From JBLHLB01 sp047618505 (GTDB taxonomy: Bacteria > Planctomycetota > UBA1135 > GCA-002686595), in NCBI GenBank assembly GCA_047618505.1, contig JBLHLB010000171.1, positions 1-8,420 of the forward strand: DNA of 8,420 nt, in the 5' to 3' direction. Positions 6,764 to 8,420 of this stretch are shown piece by piece (within the stretch, counting starts at the first letter, position 1; each line of letters starts with the position of its first letter). The position numbers and the translations under genes are program-made. The notes under the pieces are model-generated. The model had not been told where the DNA came from and did no database searches. It saw only the letters and a program-made list of their open reading frames with translations.

Positions 6764-6824
6764 GACAGGAAGGCACGGAGGCGTGTCGAACTCAACACCG
6801 CGCCCTTGCCTTCCTGTCTTTCCC
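6764..6824 (+). terminator. Long inverted repeat, likely terminator between converging genes
   Basis: A perfect 12-bp inverted repeat, GACAGGAAGGCA (6764-6775) and TGCCTTCCTGTC (6807-6818), encloses 31 bases that can partly pair (GGCGTGT against ACACCGCGCC). On the plus strand it is followed by TTTCCCTCTC, about 72 nt after the TPM stop. On the minus strand it begins 9 nt after the HAF stop but has no T-tract. The large loop is unusual for an intrinsic terminator, so an mRNA 3'-end stabilising structure is an alternative. Confidence 0.55.
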
Positions 6825-6827
6825 TCT

Positions 6828-8258
6828 CTACTGGCAGACCGTCGCCATCAAGCCGTTGGAGAGTTCCCATACGTTCGGCCCGGTCGAAGCGAGCGATAGC
6901 GCCTGGACGAAGAACTCGATGTCGACGATGCTGGGATCGTTCGGGATGTCTAGGGTCAGGGTGGCCTGGCTGCCCTGGACTCCAATACGGTCGAGCAGTA
7001 GCAGCGACGCGGGCGTGGGATCAATCAGGCCGACGCCTCCAAGGAGCGGGAAGCTAGCTTGCCCAAGGGACACGGCGAAGATGGTGTTGACGCCGGTGAC
7101 ATTGCTGGCGATGGCATCAAAGGACGCTCCGATTGAAGTCGAGCCGGCACCGTCCAGGTCAATCGTGTTCGAGGCGGACGCTCCCTGATCGTACTTTGAC
7201 CAGGCTGCTCCACTTTGCAGCAGGAAGGCACGGAACTCTCCAGCAACCACTGCGGTACCAGCGATGTCGCCGTTCTCGTTGATGTCACGCGCCTCATAGA
7301 GAAGCACGCCACTGCCTGCGGGAAGGAAGTCGTTGAGGTCATGGAGGACCTTGCCGTCCCACAGAATGGCGCGATTTAGTCCAGGGTTCCCGCCGTCATA
7401 GGAACTCCCCACGGCCATACCGGCATTGTTCACGCCATAGAGTTCTGCCGTATCGAGTCCCGGAAGTGTTCCGTGGTCTGTGGACCCAGAAACACCCAAC
7501 TGCCAACTCGCCGCGTGCCATGACCCAGAGGGGAAAGCTTGCAGTCCCACGACCATTCCGCTGTCATTTACATCACTCGCCTCCGAGTTCTGGAACTGAC
7601 CGTCGATGCCTCCGATCGTGGACCACTTGGCGCCGTCAAAGGCGACGGAGTCGTTCGGGCTAAAGAGATTCCAGGCGAAGCCAACCAGCTCGCCCAGCTC
7701 ATTTAGCCCCTGTACTCGGTTGTAGGAGTGGGTCTCCGTCGAGCCGACGTTCGTGATTACCCCTGCCTGCCAAGTGACCGCGCGGTCTCGGGCAACGCTG
7801 ATGTCCACCGAGTGACCTGCGATCAGACCTGAGTCGTTCACGTCCCGCGCGAAGCTCGTCCCATTGCCAAGGTCCGGGAGGGGAGTGATGACTCCGCCCG
7901 ACCAGAAGACACCGTGATAGGTTCCCGATCCGAAGATCACATCACTCTCGGACGTTCCGACGATTAGGCCGCTGTTATTGATGGAGCGGGCGAAGCTGTC
8001 CTCATCGCCGCTCAACTTCCCAAGATCTGTGAGGACTCCATTGTCCCACACGTAGGCCCGGCGACACTGGAGACCAGCCGCTGTTGTGCAGCCGGGAATG
8101 GTGGCCCAGCCAACTACCTGCTGCGCGTCGTTCAACCCATAGGCCACCGACGCGTTGCCGCCGGTAAGGGTGCCCAGGTCAACGTAGGTGAAATTCAATT
8201 CGTTCGCGGCCACGGGGCTTGCCAGGGCGGCCAGGGAGAGGAAAAGGGATAGCTTCAT
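6828..8258 (-). CDS. Secreted HAF-repeat protein (seven repeats) with C-terminal module
   Basis: A 476-residue protein with signal peptide 1-18 (MKLSLFLSLAALASPVAA). Residues about 24-348 hold seven repeats of 45-51 residues of the extracellular HAF family. Each has a core N-x-x-G-x-hydrophobic-x-G (Asn at 43, 94, 141, 186, 231, 277, 327) followed by an A-x-x-W-x-x-G-like strand (for example RAYVWDNGVL, GVFWSGGVI, RAVTWQAGVI, RAILWDGKVL). Seven evenly spaced units with an N-terminal strand (YVDLGTL) that could pair with the last unit suggest a seven-bladed, Velcro-closed beta-propeller; this is inference. Residues 350-476 form a module resembling the tail of the serine protease at 4184-5917 (shared IPND, QA and SN/GN-x-L elements). 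C57 and C65 may form a disulfide. No catalytic signature is seen; binding or surface display is plausible. The frame is open to 8396, but the signal peptide fixes the start at 8258. A TATACAT on the minus strand near 8326-8332 is a possible but weak -10 element. Confidence 0.88.
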   Translation of the reverse strand: MKLSLFLSLAALASPVAANELNFTYVDLGTLTGGNASVAYGLNDAQQVVGWATIPGCTTAAGLQCRRAYVWDNGVLTDLGKLSGDEDSFARSINNSGLIVGTSESDVIFGSGTYHGVFWSGGVITPLPDLGNGTSFARDVNDSGLIAGHSVDISVARDRAVTWQAGVITNVGSTETHSYNRVQGLNELGELVGFAWNLFSPNDSVAFDGAKWSTIGGIDGQFQNSEASDVNDSGMVVGLQAFPSGSWHAASWQLGVSGSTDHGTLPGLDTAELYGVNNAGMAVGSSYDGGNPGLNRAILWDGKVLHDLNDFLPAGSGVLLYEARDINENGDIAGTAVVAGEFRAFLLQSGAAWSKYDQGASASNTIDLDGAGSTSIGASFDAIASNVTGVNTIFAVSLGQASFPLLGGVGLIDPTPASLLLLDRIGVQGSQATLTLDIPNDPSIVDIEFFVQALSLASTGPNVWELSNGLMATVCQ

Positions 8259-8268
8259 GATCAAGATC

Positions 8269-8311
8269 GCCCGTTGTCCGGGGCGGGAGGGTTGCCCGCT
8301 GGTCAACGGGC
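8269..8311. repeat. Inverted repeat upstream of the HAF gene
   Basis: GCCCGTTG (8269-8276) and CAACGGGC (8304-8311) form a perfect 8-bp inverted repeat enclosing 27 GC-rich bases, starting 10 nt upstream of the HAF start codon. It could be a 5' leader hairpin that covers the start region or an operator-like site. The rest of the sequence to the right edge (8312-8420) shows no gene or further structure. Confidence 0.4.
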
Positions 8312-8420
8312 TGGTCTCAAGATTAGATGTATATCGGGGGCTTTGAGTGATCCGAGCGCCCCGTTGCTGTGAGGGTTCTAAGCCCATCCCCCCCATAGGT
8401 CACGCTATTTATTGCAGATA

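Noticed and set aside
8259..8396. Upstream extension of the HAF frame by 46 residues to 8396
   Set aside because: The extension is polar and low in structure and would place the signal peptide internally; the start at 8258 gives a standard Sec signal.

Overview
The window is GC-rich DNA from a free-living bacterium. It is most likely a marine or environmental member of the Planctomycetota, although no taxonomic marker gene is present. The assignment rests on three things seen here: a PQQ-like beta-propeller protein opening with the 'NWPQFRGPSATG' motif typical of planctomycetes, a HAF-repeat extracellular protein, and a C-terminal module of about 125 residues shared by two unrelated secreted proteins. 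There are no tRNAs, rRNAs, CRISPR arrays, transposases, phage genes or plasmid functions.

Layout from left to right: (1) a secreted protein of unknown function on the minus strand, cut by the left edge (1-441); (2) a 255-bp divergent intergenic region; (3) an exported PQQ-like/BamB-type beta-propeller protein on the plus strand (697-2097); (4) a convergent intergenic region with three tandem heptamers and a strong two-way terminator hairpin; (5) a family M61 metallopeptidase on the minus strand (2236-4008); (6) a rho-independent terminator (about 4118-4155); (7) a lysyl-endopeptidase-type S1 serine protease with an extra C-terminal module on the minus strand (4184-5917); (8) a 204-bp divergent intergenic region with three potential hairpins; (9) a small TPM-domain putative lipoprotein on the plus strand (6122-6691); (10) a convergent region with a perfect 12-bp inverted repeat; (11) a seven-repeat HAF-family protein on the minus strand (6828-8258), whose upstream region runs to the right edge.

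All six genes appear to encode exported proteins: each N-terminus looks like a Sec signal peptide, or a lipoprotein signal for the TPM protein. No operon is evident. Neighbours are divergent, convergent, or separated by a hairpin terminator. The window therefore reads as a run of independent secretome genes. The two adjacent proteases could both serve extracellular or periplasmic peptide degradation, but nothing else ties the genes into one pathway. No clear new multi-gene system is visible. The points most worth a second look are the shared C-terminal module, the departures of the serine protease from Achromobacter protease I (Trp169 position is Tyr; no Lys at the expected maturation site), and the degenerate PDZ-like tail of the M61 enzyme.
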